A stretch of 64,000 nucleotides of DNA from JALYLC01 sp963743275 (GTDB taxonomy: Bacteria; Actinomycetota; Thermoleophilia; Gaiellales; JALYLC01). Positions 1 to 8,332 of this stretch are shown here, in pieces; position 1 is the stretch's first letter, and every line of letters begins with the position of its first letter. The stretch is from positions 160,559 to 224,558 of the forward strand of contig CAVUPB010000009.1 in the NCBI GenBank assembly GCA_963743275.1, given 5' to 3'. The notes beneath the pieces were generated by a model, which was not told the DNA's origin, did no database searches, and saw only the letters and a program-made list of their open reading frames with translations. The position numbers and the translations under genes were made by a program.

Positions 1-488
1 CGTTCAACCGCTTTCTCGAGCTGATCGGGCTCGGCTCGATCCGCCGCGGCTGGCTCGGCGACTTCGACTGGGCGCTGACGTTCGTCGGCACGATCGGCAC
101 GTGGGTCACGTTCGGCCTCTGCATGGTGCTGTTCCTGGCGGGCGCCCAGAAGATCTCGACCTCGCTCTACGACGCGGCCCGCGTCGACGGCGCGGGCGCG
201 ATCCGCGAGTTCTTCACCGTCACGCTCCCGGGGCTGCGCAACGAGCTCGTGGTCGCGTTCGTGCTGACGACGATCAACGCGCTGCGCAGCTTCGACCTGA
301 TCTACAACTCGACGGGCGGCGGCCCGGGCAACGAGACCTACGTGCCGTCGCTGCTGATCTTCCAGAACGCGTTCCGGTACAACAAGGTCGGCTATTCGTG
401 CGCCATCGCGGTGATGCTCGCGCTCGTGATCTTCGCCGTCGCGATCGTCATCAACCTGCTCGCCGAGCGCGGGAGCGAGGCGGCGTGA
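1..488 (+). CDS. Sugar ABC transporter permease, first subunit (5' end outside window)
   Basis: Membrane subunit of a carbohydrate ABC importer of the MalF/UgpA type. The reading frame is open from base 3 and the start lies upstream of the window. The EAA loop that contacts the ATPase is visible as AARVDGAGAIREFF followed by VTLPGL about 30 codons after the first visible methionine. Several hydrophobic segments follow, and the protein ends in a last transmembrane helix plus a short charged tail. The stop overlaps the GTG start of the next permease (GTGA), so the two are translationally coupled and form the usual heterodimer. The binding protein and ATPase are not in the window. The substrate is unknown; neighbouring GH4 and kinase genes suggest a sugar or glycoside. 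Confidence 0.88.
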   Translation, partial: FNRFLELIGLGSIRRGWLGDFDWALTFVGTIGTWVTFGLCMVLFLAGAQKISTSLYDAARVDGAGAIREFFTVTLPGLRNELVVAFVLTTINALRSFDLIYNSTGGGPGNETYVPSLLIFQNAFRYNKVGYSCAIAVMLALVIFAVAIVINLLAERGSEAA

Positions 489-1330
489 AGTCCTCGCCGT
501 ACGAGCGCGTCGTCACCTACTCCGTGCTGATCGCGTTCACCGTGATGGTGCTCTATCCGATCCTCTCGATCCTCTTCCTGGCGCTGCACAAGAAGACCGA
601 TCTCGTGACCGGCTTCGCGTTTCCGACGCACCCGAACCTGAGCTCGTTCAAGGCGGCGTGGAGCGAGGACGACGGTGCCGGCGGACCTGGCTTCGCGCGG
701 CTCTTCACGAACAGCTTCATCGTCGCCGGCGTCGTCACGGTCGTCTCCGCGGTGCTCTCGATCGGCACCGGCTACGCCTTCGGCACGATGCGCTTCCGCG
801 GCGACCGCGTGGTCTTCTCGGTCGTTCTGCTCGGGATTATCTTCCCCTACGAGGCGACGGTGATCCCGCTCTACTACGACTTCCAGCGCTTTCATCTCCT
901 GAACACGTACTGGGCGCTGATCCTGCCGCAGATCGGCCAGTCGGTCTCGTTCGGGACGTTCTGGATGCGGGCGTTCTTCCGCAGCTCGCCGCAATCGCTG
1001 ATCGAGGCCGCGCGGATAGACGGCGCGACGAGCTTCGGCGTCCTCCGACGGGTCCTGCTCCCGCAGGCGCGACCAGCGCTGATGACGCTCTGCACGCTCG
1101 TGTTCGTCTACACCTGGAACGAGTTCCTGCTCGCCCTCGTCCTGATCCAGGACAGCGACAAGCAGACGGCGCCGCTCGGCCTGTCCTACTTCGCCGGCGC
1201 CGTCCGCGCCGGCGACCCGACCAAGGTCGCGGCCGCCGCGGTGCTCGTGGCGGCCCCGGTGCTGGTCGTCTACGTCTTCCTCCAGCGCCACTTCATCCGC
1301 GGCATGCTGGCCGGAGCCGTCAAGGAGTGA
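485..1330 (+). CDS. Sugar ABC transporter permease, second subunit (MalG/UgpE type)
   Basis: A 281-residue inner-membrane permease that would pair with the preceding subunit. The GTG start overlaps the upstream stop and gives the N-terminus MKSSPYERVV followed by a hydrophobic helix. The EAA signature is IEAARIDGATSFGVLRRVLL followed by P, near residue 185, and the C-terminus RHFIRGMLAGAVKE is typical of the MalG/UgpE family. Six membrane segments can be placed. The 3' end overlaps the end of the convergent isomerase gene by 11 bp, so the uptake operon ends here on this strand. Assignment to the family is firm; the substrate is not determined. Confidence 0.92.
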   Translation: MKSSPYERVVTYSVLIAFTVMVLYPILSILFLALHKKTDLVTGFAFPTHPNLSSFKAAWSEDDGAGGPGFARLFTNSFIVAGVVTVVSAVLSIGTGYAFGTMRFRGDRVVFSVVLLGIIFPYEATVIPLYYDFQRFHLLNTYWALILPQIGQSVSFGTFWMRAFFRSSPQSLIEAARIDGATSFGVLRRVLLPQARPALMTLCTLVFVYTWNEFLLALVLIQDSDKQTAPLGLSYFAGAVRAGDPTKVAAAAVLVAAPVLVVYVFLQRHFIRGMLAGAVKE

Positions 1331-2315
1331 GCGGCGGGCTGGGCGGGTCGGAGAGCCACGCCACGTCCGCGCTCGGCTCGCGCCAGATGCAGCTCTTGAG
1401 GATTGACGCCGACCGCTCGAGCGCCTCCTCGACCGGGGCGAGCGCGTCTTCGTGCTCGACGCTCAGCACCCCGTCGTAGCCCACCGCCCGCAGCTGGCTC
1501 ACGAGCCCGCGCCAGAACGCGAGGTCATGGCCATGGCCGATCGTGGCGAAGCGCCACGCGCGCTCGTACATGCGGTTCGACGTGGTCTCGAGCACGCCGC
1601 TGCGGGCGATCGCGATGTGGTCGAGCGCCGTGTCCTTGGCGTGCACGTGGAACATCGCGCCCGCGTGAGCGAGCTCGCGCACGACGAGCAGGGGATCCAT
1701 GCCCTGCCACCAGAGGTGGCTCGGGTCGAAGTTCGCGCCGATCTCGGGCCCGCACGCCTCGCGCAACTGCAGGAGCGTCGGCAGGTTGTAGACCGACATG
1801 CCCGGGTGCATCTCGACCGCGATGCGGCAGCCGTGCTCCCGCGCGAAGCGGGCTGCCTCGCTCCAGTAGGGGATGACCCGCTCCGACCACTGCCAGTCGA
1901 GCAGTTCGGCGAAGTAGGTGGGCCACGGCGTGCAGACCCAGTTGGGAACGTCGCCGCCGCCCGGCTCTCCCGGGCAGCCCGAGAAGACGATCACGTTCTC
2001 GACGCCGAGCGCGGAGGCCGCGGCGACGGTCTTGCGATAGACGTCGTCGGCGCGCGCCGCGTAGGCGGCATTCGGATGCACCGGGTTGCCGTGGCAGCTC
2101 AGGGCCGAGATCTCGAGGCCGGCGGTCGCGAGGTCGTCGCGCAGCTCGGCGATCCCGGGCCCGCCGTCGACCAGCCGCTCGAGTCCCGCGTGGACGTCGG
2201 TCGTGAACTCGCCCGTGCCGAGCTCGACCGCGTCGAAGCCGAGCTGCTTGATGTACGCGAACGCGGACTTCCGGTCCCGGTCACCGAGAACGCCTGTCAG
2301 CAAGCCCAACTTCAC
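1320..2315 (-). CDS. Sugar phosphate isomerase/epimerase (AP-endonuclease-2-like TIM barrel)
   Basis: A 331-residue TIM-barrel protein of the xylose isomerase-like/AP endonuclease family 2 fold. It starts with a GTG, MKLGLLTGVLGDRDRKSAF, preceded by a GAGGGAGG ribosome site. Metal ligands typical of the family are visible: the glutamate in AVEMHPG, GANFDPSHLWW, FHVHAKDT and SVEHED. Such enzymes isomerise or epimerise sugars or cyclitols. It lies head-to-head with the Gfo/Idh/MocA oxidoreductase gene, with a palindromic repeat between them, and tail-to-tail with the permease. The pairing suggests oxidation and isomerisation of the same imported sugar or inositol-type compound, which is inference. 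A TAGGAT -10-like box lies about 35 bases upstream. Confidence 0.88.
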   Translation of the reverse strand: MKLGLLTGVLGDRDRKSAFAYIKQLGFDAVELGTGEFTTDVHAGLERLVDGGPGIAELRDDLATAGLEISALSCHGNPVHPNAAYAARADDVYRKTVAAASALGVENVIVFSGCPGEPGGGDVPNWVCTPWPTYFAELLDWQWSERVIPYWSEAARFAREHGCRIAVEMHPGMSVYNLPTLLQLREACGPEIGANFDPSHLWWQGMDPLLVVRELAHAGAMFHVHAKDTALDHIAIARSGVLETTSNRMYERAWRFATIGHGHDLAFWRGLVSQLRAVGYDGVLSVEHEDALAPVEEALERSASILKSCIWREPSADVAWLSDPPSPPLTP

Positions 2316-2407
2316 GGTGCCTCCCTCGTCGCGGATCGCCGCCCGATCCTACTGAGAAGTCGTTTCAAGAGTCGCGGGGCTCTCCGCGCCGCTGCGAGCT
2401 CGTGCGC

Positions 2408-2440
2408 GTGCAAGATTGGGGTCTGACCCCAATCTTGCAC
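2408..2440. repeat. Perfect 16-bp palindrome with GGGGTCTGACCCC core, copy 1
   Basis: The left arm GTGCAAGATTGGGGTC and its exact reverse complement are separated by one T. A second, nearly perfect element with the same TTGGGGTCTGACCCCAA core lies at 55222-55254. Both are intergenic. This resembles a dispersed REP-like element; here it sits between two divergent promoters, so a terminator role is unlikely. Confidence 0.8.
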
Positions 2441-2486
2441 CGCTCGACCTGCCGCTCGCGCGGGTAGCCGGATTCGAGTGCTGTGC

Positions 2487-2492
2487 TAGCGT
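2487..2492 (+). promoter_or_regulatory. -10 box TAGCGT of a leaderless start
   Basis: TAGCGT is followed by 7 bases and then the GTG at 2500. No ribosome binding site lies between, so transcription probably begins at the start codon. The same layout recurs across the window. Confidence 0.55.
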
Positions 2493-2499
2493 CGCAGCC

Positions 2500-3615
2500 G
2501 TGAGCGACGGGGCGATCCGCATCGGCGTGCTGGGGCTTGGAAGCGTCTTCTACGGCCCGTACATGGCCATGATCGAGCGCCTCGCGAGCGCGGGGCGCGC
2601 GCGCGTGACGGCCGTCTACGACGTCGACGAGGGCAAGCGCCGCGCAGCCGGCCTGCGGCTCGGCCTCGACCCCGGGCTCGCGAGCCCGGAGGCCGTGATC
2701 GAGAGCGACGACGTGGACGTCGTGCTCGTGCTCACGAGCATGAACGCGCACGGCCCGCTCGCGAGCGCGGCGCTCGCGGCCGGCAAGCACGTGCTCGTCG
2801 AGAAGCCGATGGCGACGTCGCTCGAGGAGGCGGCCGCGCTCATGCAGCTGGCGGCCGAGTCGCCGGGGCGCCTGATCTGCGCGCCGCACATCCTGCTCTC
2901 GCCGACCTTCCGCGCCGTGCACGCGCACGTCGCGGCGGGCGACATCGGGCGGCCGCTGCTGGCGCGGGCGCGCTACGGCTGGTCGGGTCCCGATTGGGGG
3001 CGCTGGTTCTACGAGCGCGGCGGCGGCGCGCTCTTCGACCTCGGCGTCTACAACGTGACGGCGCTGTGCGGCCTCTTCGGCCCGGCGCGGCGCGTCACGG
3101 CGATGGCCGGCGTCGCGATCCCCGACCGCGTCGTCGAGGGCGAGACGATGCGCGTGCAGGCCGAGGACAACGCCCACGTCCTGATCGATTTCGGCGAGGC
3201 CCGCTTCGCGTCCGTCACGACCGGCTTCACGATGCAGAAGTACCGCTCGCCCGCGATCGAGCTGTACGGCTCCGACGGCGTGCTGCAGCTGCTCGGCGAC
3301 GACTGGGCGCCCGAGGGCTACGAGCTCTGGCGCAACGCGCGCGGCACCTGGGAGCTGTTCCCCGAGAGCGAGCCCGGCTGGCAGTGGACCGAGGGCCTGC
3401 GCCATCTCGTCGACTGCATCGAGCACGGGCGCGAGCCGGTGACCCGCCCCGAGCACGCTTACCACGCGCTCGAGATCATGCTCGCCGCCAAGGACGCGGC
3501 CGCCGACGGCCGCGCGCGCGAGATCGCGAGCGACTTCCCGCCGCCCGATCTCGCGGCGCTCGAGACGCATTCCGACCGGCGCCGGGTCCACGACCCGCGC
3601 TCGGCGCTGATCTAG
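2500..3615 (+). CDS. Gfo/Idh/MocA family NAD(P)-dependent oxidoreductase
   Basis: A 371-residue sugar or cyclitol dehydrogenase. The Rossmann signature GVLGLGSVFYGPYM lies at the N-terminus, and the EKPMATSLEEA motif with the catalytic-site lysine lies near residue 100. The C-terminal half is the usual alpha/beta substrate domain. The start was set at GTG 2500 because the Rossmann strand begins only a few residues later and because a TAGCGT box lies 7 bases upstream; a longer reading from TTG 2416 would run through the palindrome. The next gene begins 17 bases after the stop. The operon context (GH4 glycosidase, kinase) suggests oxidation of a released sugar. The exact substrate cannot be read from the sequence. 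Confidence 0.9.
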   Translation: MSDGAIRIGVLGLGSVFYGPYMAMIERLASAGRARVTAVYDVDEGKRRAAGLRLGLDPGLASPEAVIESDDVDVVLVLTSMNAHGPLASAALAAGKHVLVEKPMATSLEEAAALMQLAAESPGRLICAPHILLSPTFRAVHAHVAAGDIGRPLLARARYGWSGPDWGRWFYERGGGALFDLGVYNVTALCGLFGPARRVTAMAGVAIPDRVVEGETMRVQAEDNAHVLIDFGEARFASVTTGFTMQKYRSPAIELYGSDGVLQLLGDDWAPEGYELWRNARGTWELFPESEPGWQWTEGLRHLVDCIEHGREPVTRPEHAYHALEIMLAAKDAAADGRAREIASDFPPPDLAALETHSDRRRVHDPRSALI

Positions 3616-3632
3616 CACCAGGAGGTATTGGC

Positions 3633-4946
3633 ATGGCACGCATCAAGATGGCCTACATCGGCGGCGGCTCCACGCGGGGCGCCGGCACGATGGCGAGCTT
3701 CATCCACCAGGGCGAGAACTTCGACGGCTCCGAGGTCGTGCTGATCGACCTCGATCCCGACCGGCTCGATCTCATCAAGCGGCTGGCCGAGCGCATGGTC
3801 AAGGCGCGGGGCATCGATCTCGAGATCACGGCCACGACCGATCGCCGCGCGGGCCTCGCCGACTGCGACGCGATCCTCTCGAGCTACCGCCCCGGCGGCT
3901 TCGCGGCGCGCGTGCTCGACGAGAGGATCCCGCTCAAGCACGGCATCATCGGCCAGGAGACGCAGGGCCCGGGCGGCTTCTTCATGGCGCTGCGCGCAAT
4001 CCATGCGATGCAGAGCATCCTCGCCGACGTCGAGGACGTCTGCCCGGGCGCCAAGATCTTCAACTACACGAACCCGGTCAACGTGCTGGCGCAGGCCGTG
4101 ACGTCGCACTCGGACGTGCCGTTCGTCTCGCTCTGCGAGGGCCCGATCTACTTCGCCGACCAGATCGCGCGCGCGGCCGACCTCGATCGCGACGAGCTCG
4201 ACACCGTGATGGTGGGGCTCAACCACGCGTGCTGGAGCGTCAAGCACGAGTACAAGGGCGCGGATGCGATGCCGCTCGTGGCGGAGGCCTGGGAGCGGCG
4301 CAAGGGCGATCCCGAGCTCACCGGGGCGCTACGGCGCCAGCTCCGCATCGCCGCGGAGATGGACGCGATCCCGGCCGACTACTTCCAGTACTACTACTGC
4401 CAGGACGAGGTGCTCGCCGAGCTGCAGGCCAAGCCGACGACGCGCGCCGAGGACATCCTCGGCTGGTCGGCCGGCTACTGGGAGCACTACGCCGAGCAGG
4501 CCGAGAGCGACGACCCGAAGCTCGACCCGAAGTTCTCGCGCGGCGGCATCCACGAGCTCGAGCTCGCGATCGACGCGATGGACGCGGTCTTCAACGCCAA
4601 GGACGAGGTGCTGACCGTCAACGTCCCGAACACCGGCGGGATGCTGCCCGGCTTCGACGAGACGCTCGTCGTCGAGCTGCTCGGCCGCTGTGGCGGGCCG
4701 GGCGGCTGGATCGAGCCGCTGCCCGTGCCGGCGCCGCTGCCCGTGCACGTGCGCGGGCTCGTGCACGAGCTCGGCGAGTACCAGGCGCTGGCGGCCGACG
4801 CGGCCTGGTCGGGCACGCGGCGCGACGCGATCCACGCGCTCGCCGCACACCCGCTGATGATCGATCTCGACCGCACCGAGAGCGTCTACGACGAGCTCGC
4901 GGCCGCGCACCGCGAGCACCTCCCGGCACGGCTCCTGCGCGCGTAG
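3633..4946 (+). CDS. Glycoside hydrolase family 4 (NAD+/Mn2+-dependent glycosidase)
   Basis: A 437-residue GH4 enzyme, which cleaves alpha- or beta-glycosides by a redox-assisted elimination needing NAD+ and a divalent metal. The N-terminus MARIKMAYIGGGS carries the dinucleotide-binding loop. IFNYTNPVN near residue 145 is the substrate-binding Asn-Pro motif. The metal ligand pair is visible as the cysteine in SLCEGP and the histidine in GLNHACW about 30 residues later. The ATG at 3633 is preceded by a strong AGGAGGT ribosome site. It sits between the oxidoreductase and the BadF-type kinase. Whether it acts on glucosides, galactosides or galacturonides cannot be decided here. Confidence 0.92.
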   Translation: MARIKMAYIGGGSTRGAGTMASFIHQGENFDGSEVVLIDLDPDRLDLIKRLAERMVKARGIDLEITATTDRRAGLADCDAILSSYRPGGFAARVLDERIPLKHGIIGQETQGPGGFFMALRAIHAMQSILADVEDVCPGAKIFNYTNPVNVLAQAVTSHSDVPFVSLCEGPIYFADQIARAADLDRDELDTVMVGLNHACWSVKHEYKGADAMPLVAEAWERRKGDPELTGALRRQLRIAAEMDAIPADYFQYYYCQDEVLAELQAKPTTRAEDILGWSAGYWEHYAEQAESDDPKLDPKFSRGGIHELELAIDAMDAVFNAKDEVLTVNVPNTGGMLPGFDETLVVELLGRCGGPGGWIEPLPVPAPLPVHVRGLVHELGEYQALAADAAWSGTRRDAIHALAAHPLMIDLDRTESVYDELAAAHREHLPARLLRA

Positions 4947-4954
4947 CGGCCCGC

Positions 4955-5905
4955 ATGCTCTACCTCGGGGTCGACGGCGGCAACACCAAGACGATCGCGC
5001 TCGCGTGCGGAGCCGACGGCCGCATCGCCGGGCACGCGCGCACGGGCTGCAGCGACGTCTACGAGGTCGACGCCGAGCTGGCCGTGGGCGAGATCGTGCG
5101 CGGCGCGCGGGCGGCGATCGCCGCTGCCGGCGGTGGCGAGGTCGCGTGCGCCTACTACTCGCTGGCGGGCGCCGACTGGCCGGCCGACATCGCGTACTAC
5201 GAGGGCGAGCTGTCGCGCCTCGTCCCGGCCGCGCGCACCGTCGTCGTGAACGACGCGATCGGCGCGATCCGCTGCGGCGCCGAGGACGGCGTCGGCTGCT
5301 CCTTCGTGTGCGGCACGGGCACCGCGATCGGGGCACGGGCGCGCGACGGCCGCCACTGGCACGTCAGCTGGCTGGCGGCGCCGTACTTCACGATCGACCT
5401 GACGCGGGCGACGCTCGACGCCGCGGTGCGGAGCGAGCTCGGGATACTGCCGCCGAGCGTGCTTCCCGCGCGCGTGGCCGCCGCCTACGGGGCGCCCGAC
5501 GTGGCCGGGGTCATGGAGCGCGTGACCGGGCGCGCGCCGCGCCCGCCGCGCACGTCGCTCGGCGGGCTCCTGCTCGACTGCGCCGCCGAGGGCGACGAGC
5601 TCGCGCTCGCGCGCGTCGCCTGGGTCGCGCGTGAGAACGCCGGCTACCTGCGCGCGGGAGCACGCGCGTGCGGCCTCGGCGAGCCGACCCCGATCACCCT
5701 CGCGGGCGGCGTGATGCGCCACCCCTCGTCGCTGCTCGTCGACGCGCTCGCGCAGGCACTGCCGGGCTGCGAGCTGCGCCGCCCGCGCCGCGAGCCGGCG
5801 CACGGAGCCCTGCTCGCGGCGCTCGAAGAGGGCGGCGCGGAGCCGGTGGCGCTCGACGACGCGGCGCTCCCTGGGGATCTCTTCGCCACGACGCGCCTGC
5901 AGTAA
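4955..5905 (+). CDS. BadF/BadG/BcrA-type ATPase, N-acetylglucosamine kinase-like
   Basis: A 316-residue protein of the ASKHA (actin/sugar kinase) superfamily. The phosphate-binding motif GVDGGNTKT is at the N-terminus, the second phosphate loop is CGTGTAIGA near residue 120, and the adenosine motif ITLAGGVMRHPSS is near residue 250. This pattern fits BadF/BadG and GlcNAc kinase-like proteins. It starts at ATG 4955, eight bases after the GH4 stop, so it is probably cotranscribed. The likely role is phosphorylation of the sugar released by the GH4 enzyme, which is inference. The gene ends just before a GC-rich inverted repeat. Confidence 0.85.
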   Translation: MLYLGVDGGNTKTIALACGADGRIAGHARTGCSDVYEVDAELAVGEIVRGARAAIAAAGGGEVACAYYSLAGADWPADIAYYEGELSRLVPAARTVVVNDAIGAIRCGAEDGVGCSFVCGTGTAIGARARDGRHWHVSWLAAPYFTIDLTRATLDAAVRSELGILPPSVLPARVAAAYGAPDVAGVMERVTGRAPRPPRTSLGGLLLDCAAEGDELALARVAWVARENAGYLRAGARACGLGEPTPITLAGGVMRHPSSLLVDALAQALPGCELRRPRREPAHGALLAALEEGGAEPVALDDAALPGDLFATTRLQ

Positions 5906-5911
5906 GGCGAG

Positions 5912-5992
5912 GCGTACCCGGCGGGGCAGCAAGCGAGTGCCCCGCCGGGTACGCGGCTCGCCGGGTACATGGTCTTGCCCCGCCGGGTACGC
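5912..5992. repeat. Inverted and direct repeat of GCCCCGCCGGGTACGC downstream of the sugar operon
   Basis: GCGTACCCGGCGGGGC at 5912-5927 and its exact complement at 5939-5954 form a 16-bp stem with an 11-base loop. A third copy in the second orientation lies at 5977-5992, with a partial copy (CGCCGGGTAC) at 5959-5968. The first pair could act as a GC-rich terminator for the upstream operon, but there is no U-tract. Confidence 0.6.
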
Positions 5993-6074
5993 AGCCGTTT
6001 GACGCCCCTGTCGATTTCCGTCCGCTCCGTTCGTCCTCGCTACTGTCACCACTCCGCGAGCAAGGAGCGCCACC

Positions 6075-6422
6075 GTGCAGTACATGCTTCTGATCCATGA
6101 CGATCCGTCCGCCTGGGCCGGCATGACCGAGGATCAGGTCAACGCGGTCATGGGCGAGTATTTCGCGTACTCGGATGCGATCCGCAAGGAGGGCATCTTC
6201 GTCGCGGGGGACGCGTTGCAGGGTCGCGACATGGCCCACACCGTGCGCATGCGCGACGGCGAGCGCATCGTCGCCGACGGCCCGTTCGCCGAGACCAAGG
6301 AGATCGTCGGCGGCTACTACCTCGTCGACTGCGACACGCTCGACCAGGCGCTCGACGCCGCCGCGCGCATCCCGAGCGCCCGCTTCGGTGCGATCGAGGT
6401 GCGTCCCGTCGCGCAGATGTGA
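6075..6422 (+). CDS. YCII/DGPF-domain protein paired with an ECF sigma factor
   Basis: A 115-residue YciI-related protein, MQYMLLIHDDPSAW at the N-terminus, with the diagnostic DGPFAETKE motif near residue 73. Members of this family are known neighbours of group ECF42 sigma factors. The GTG start follows an AAGGAG ribosome site. Its stop overlaps the start of the sigma factor (GTGA), so the two are translationally coupled. YCII domains are thought to be small enzymes or ligand-binding modules; the biochemical role of the DGPF branch is unknown. A TACTGT box about 30 bases upstream is a possible -10. Confidence 0.9.
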   Translation: MQYMLLIHDDPSAWAGMTEDQVNAVMGEYFAYSDAIRKEGIFVAGDALQGRDMAHTVRMRDGERIVADGPFAETKEIVGGYYLVDCDTLDQALDAAARIPSARFGAIEVRPVAQM

Positions 6423-7657
6423 GCACTCCGCCGCCGCTGCAGCGCGAGGCCATCGGCTGGCTCTACCGGGAATGGTTCGGTCGGGCGGTCGGCGTCCTCG
6501 CGCGCAGCGTCGGCGATCTCGACCTCGCGGAGGAGTCGGTGCAGGACGCGTTCGCGACGGCGCTCGAGCGCTGGCCGCGGGACGGGCTGCCGGACGACCC
6601 GGGCGCCTGGATCATCCGCGCGGCGCGCAACCGCGCGATCGACCGCCTGCGCCGCCGCCGCATGGCGGGCGAGCGCGAGCGCCAGGCGGTCGAGCTGGAG
6701 GCGCTGCGGCGCGCGATCGAGCCCGAGCGCGACTCGTCGATCCCCGACGAGCGGCTCGGCCTGATGTTCGCGTGCTGCCACCCGTCGCTCGCGCCGGAGG
6801 CGAGCGTGGCGCTGACGCTGCGCCTCGTCGCCGGCCTGGAGGTCGAGGAGATCGCCCGCGCGCTGCTCGCGACGCCGCCGGCGATCGCCCAGCGGCTCGT
6901 GCGGGCCAAGCGCACGCTGCGCGAAGGCCGCGTGAGCGTCGACGTCCCGGCCGACCACGAGCTGCCCGAGCGCCTCGGCGCCGTGCTCGCCGTCGTCTAC
7001 CTCGTCTTCAACGAGGGGCATTCCGCAACCGCGGGCGACCACCCCGTGCGCGCCGATCTGTGCGCCGAGGCCATCCGCCTGGCGCGCGTCCTCGCGCGCC
7101 TGATGCCCGACGAGACGGAGGTCCGCGGCCTGCTGGCGCTCTGCCTCGCGACCGACGCGCGCCGCGCCGCGCGCTACGACGGCGCCGGCAGGTACGTGCC
7201 GCTCGAGGAGCACGACCGCTCCCTCTACGACCCCGACGCCGTCGCCGAGGCCGACGAGCTGGTGCGCGGGACGCTCGCGCAGGGCCCCGGTCCGTACTCG
7301 CTCGAGGCGGCCATCTCGTGCCTGCACTCGCTTGCACCCACGTACGCCGGCACCGACTGGGAGCAGATCGCCGCGCTGTACGCGCTGCTCCTGCGCTCGG
7401 ATCCGTCGCCCGTGGTCGCGCTCAACCGCGCCGTCGCCGTGTCGCTGGCCGAGAGCCCCGAGGCGGCGCTGCCGCTGCTCGACGAGCTCGCCGGGCGGCT
7501 GGCGGAGTACGCGCCGTTCCACGCCGCGTGTGCCGACGTCCGGCGGAGGGGCGGCGACGCCGACGGTGCCCGCGCCGCCTACGGGCGGGCGCTCGAGCTC
7601 ACGGCGAACGACGGCGAGCGAGAGTTCCTGACGCGCCGCCTGGCCGAGCTGCGCTGA
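6419..7657 (+). CDS. ECF sigma factor with long C-terminal extension (ECF42-like)
   Basis: A 412-residue sigma-70 family protein. Region 2 is seen in LARSVGDLDLAEESVQDAF and IIRAARNRAIDRLRRRR. Region 4 follows around residues 125-175 (ASVALTLRLVAGLEVEEIA). The remaining 230 residues are alpha-helical, with a TPR-like pattern (YALLLRSDPSPVVALNRAVA). Extracytoplasmic-function sigma factors are normally about 190 residues, and the long tail with a DGPF neighbour is characteristic of ECF42. No anti-sigma gene is adjacent, as expected for this group, where the extension regulates activity. The likely role is to direct RNA polymerase to a small stress regulon. Confidence 0.92.
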   Translation: MSTPPPLQREAIGWLYREWFGRAVGVLARSVGDLDLAEESVQDAFATALERWPRDGLPDDPGAWIIRAARNRAIDRLRRRRMAGERERQAVELEALRRAIEPERDSSIPDERLGLMFACCHPSLAPEASVALTLRLVAGLEVEEIARALLATPPAIAQRLVRAKRTLREGRVSVDVPADHELPERLGAVLAVVYLVFNEGHSATAGDHPVRADLCAEAIRLARVLARLMPDETEVRGLLALCLATDARRAARYDGAGRYVPLEEHDRSLYDPDAVAEADELVRGTLAQGPGPYSLEAAISCLHSLAPTYAGTDWEQIAALYALLLRSDPSPVVALNRAVAVSLAESPEAALPLLDELAGRLAEYAPFHAACADVRRRGGDADGARAAYGRALELTANDGEREFLTRRLAELR

Positions 7658-7693
7658 CGGCCCCCGGCCAGGCCCGGCTCCGTCAGGACCCGA

Positions 7694-8227
7694 TCAGCGC
7701 CCGAACTGGAGGAAGACGTAACGGTTCTGCAGGCAGTCGAAGACGGCCTTGCCGGAGTAGCGGAACGTCCTCCGACCCTCGCTGAGATCGACCGTGACCG
7801 CCAGCCCGATCGACCCGCTGCGGACGTGGTCGCCGTCGACCACGACCGCGACGAACTGCCGCCTGCGCTTCCGCACCCACGCGTCGAACGCGCGGTCGTC
7901 GCCGCTCTGCGCGCGATAGAAGATCTCGTGGTGCGAGCGGTTGTCGCCCTTGCCTGCGTGCCAGATCACGAGCGTGGCGCGATAGCGCTCGGGATGACCG
8001 CCGCGGTGGAGCGCGAGCAGCGAGCGCGCGCGTGCCGGCTTCTGGTCGGCGATCGCGGCGAAGAGCGCGTCGAGGCGGGACCGCGCCGACTGCTCGGCCT
8101 GGTACACGGTGCTGCACGCAGCGGGAGCCGCGTCGGCAGCGGCCGCCCGCGGCGTGAGAATCCCGTTCGCCGCCAGGCCGGCCGCCGCGAGGGCGAGTGG
8201 CACGGCGCAGTGCGTGAGCCGGCGCAT
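7694..8227 (-). CDS. Secreted protein of unknown function
   Basis: A 177-residue protein with a clear Sec signal peptide: MRRLTHC, a hydrophobic stretch ALAAAGLAANGI, then an Ala-rich cleavage region near residue 32. The mature part contains two cysteines, one near its start (AACSTVYQ) and one near the end (AVFDCLQNRYVF), which may form a disulfide. I do not recognise a family. The phrase AVFDCLQNRYVFLQFGR at the C-terminus looks conserved in style. It is convergent with the sigma factor gene and shows no operon partner. Confidence 0.7.
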   Translation of the reverse strand: MRRLTHCAVPLALAAAGLAANGILTPRAAAADAAPAACSTVYQAEQSARSRLDALFAAIADQKPARARSLLALHRGGHPERYRATLVIWHAGKGDNRSHHEIFYRAQSGDDRAFDAWVRKRRRQFVAVVVDGDHVRSGSIGLAVTVDLSEGRRTFRYSGKAVFDCLQNRYVFLQFGR

Positions 8228-8268
8228 GTGCCGATTCGGACGTAGAGAGACCCGGCGGGTTAGAACAG

Positions 8269-8298
8269 AAGCGGGCGGCCGAATGGGGCCGCCCGCTT
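8269..8298 (-). terminator. Intrinsic terminator-like hairpin after the 8.3-kb gene
   Basis: AAGCGGGCGGCC and its exact complement GGCCGCCCGCTT form a 12-bp stem with a 6-base loop. On the minus strand the stem is followed by the pyrimidine-rich CTGTTCT. A closely similar hairpin follows the paralogous gene at 39.8 kb, sharing the ACAGAAGCGGGCGGC string. Confidence 0.7.
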
Positions 8299-8332
8299 TC
8301 CCCCGCCTTCGTCGAGCGGGAGTTGCCAGACC

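Noticed and set aside
2416..2499. Upstream TTG start for the Gfo/Idh/MocA gene
   Set aside because: It would translate through the palindromic repeat and add 28 residues before the Rossmann strand; GTG 2500 with a -10 box fits better.
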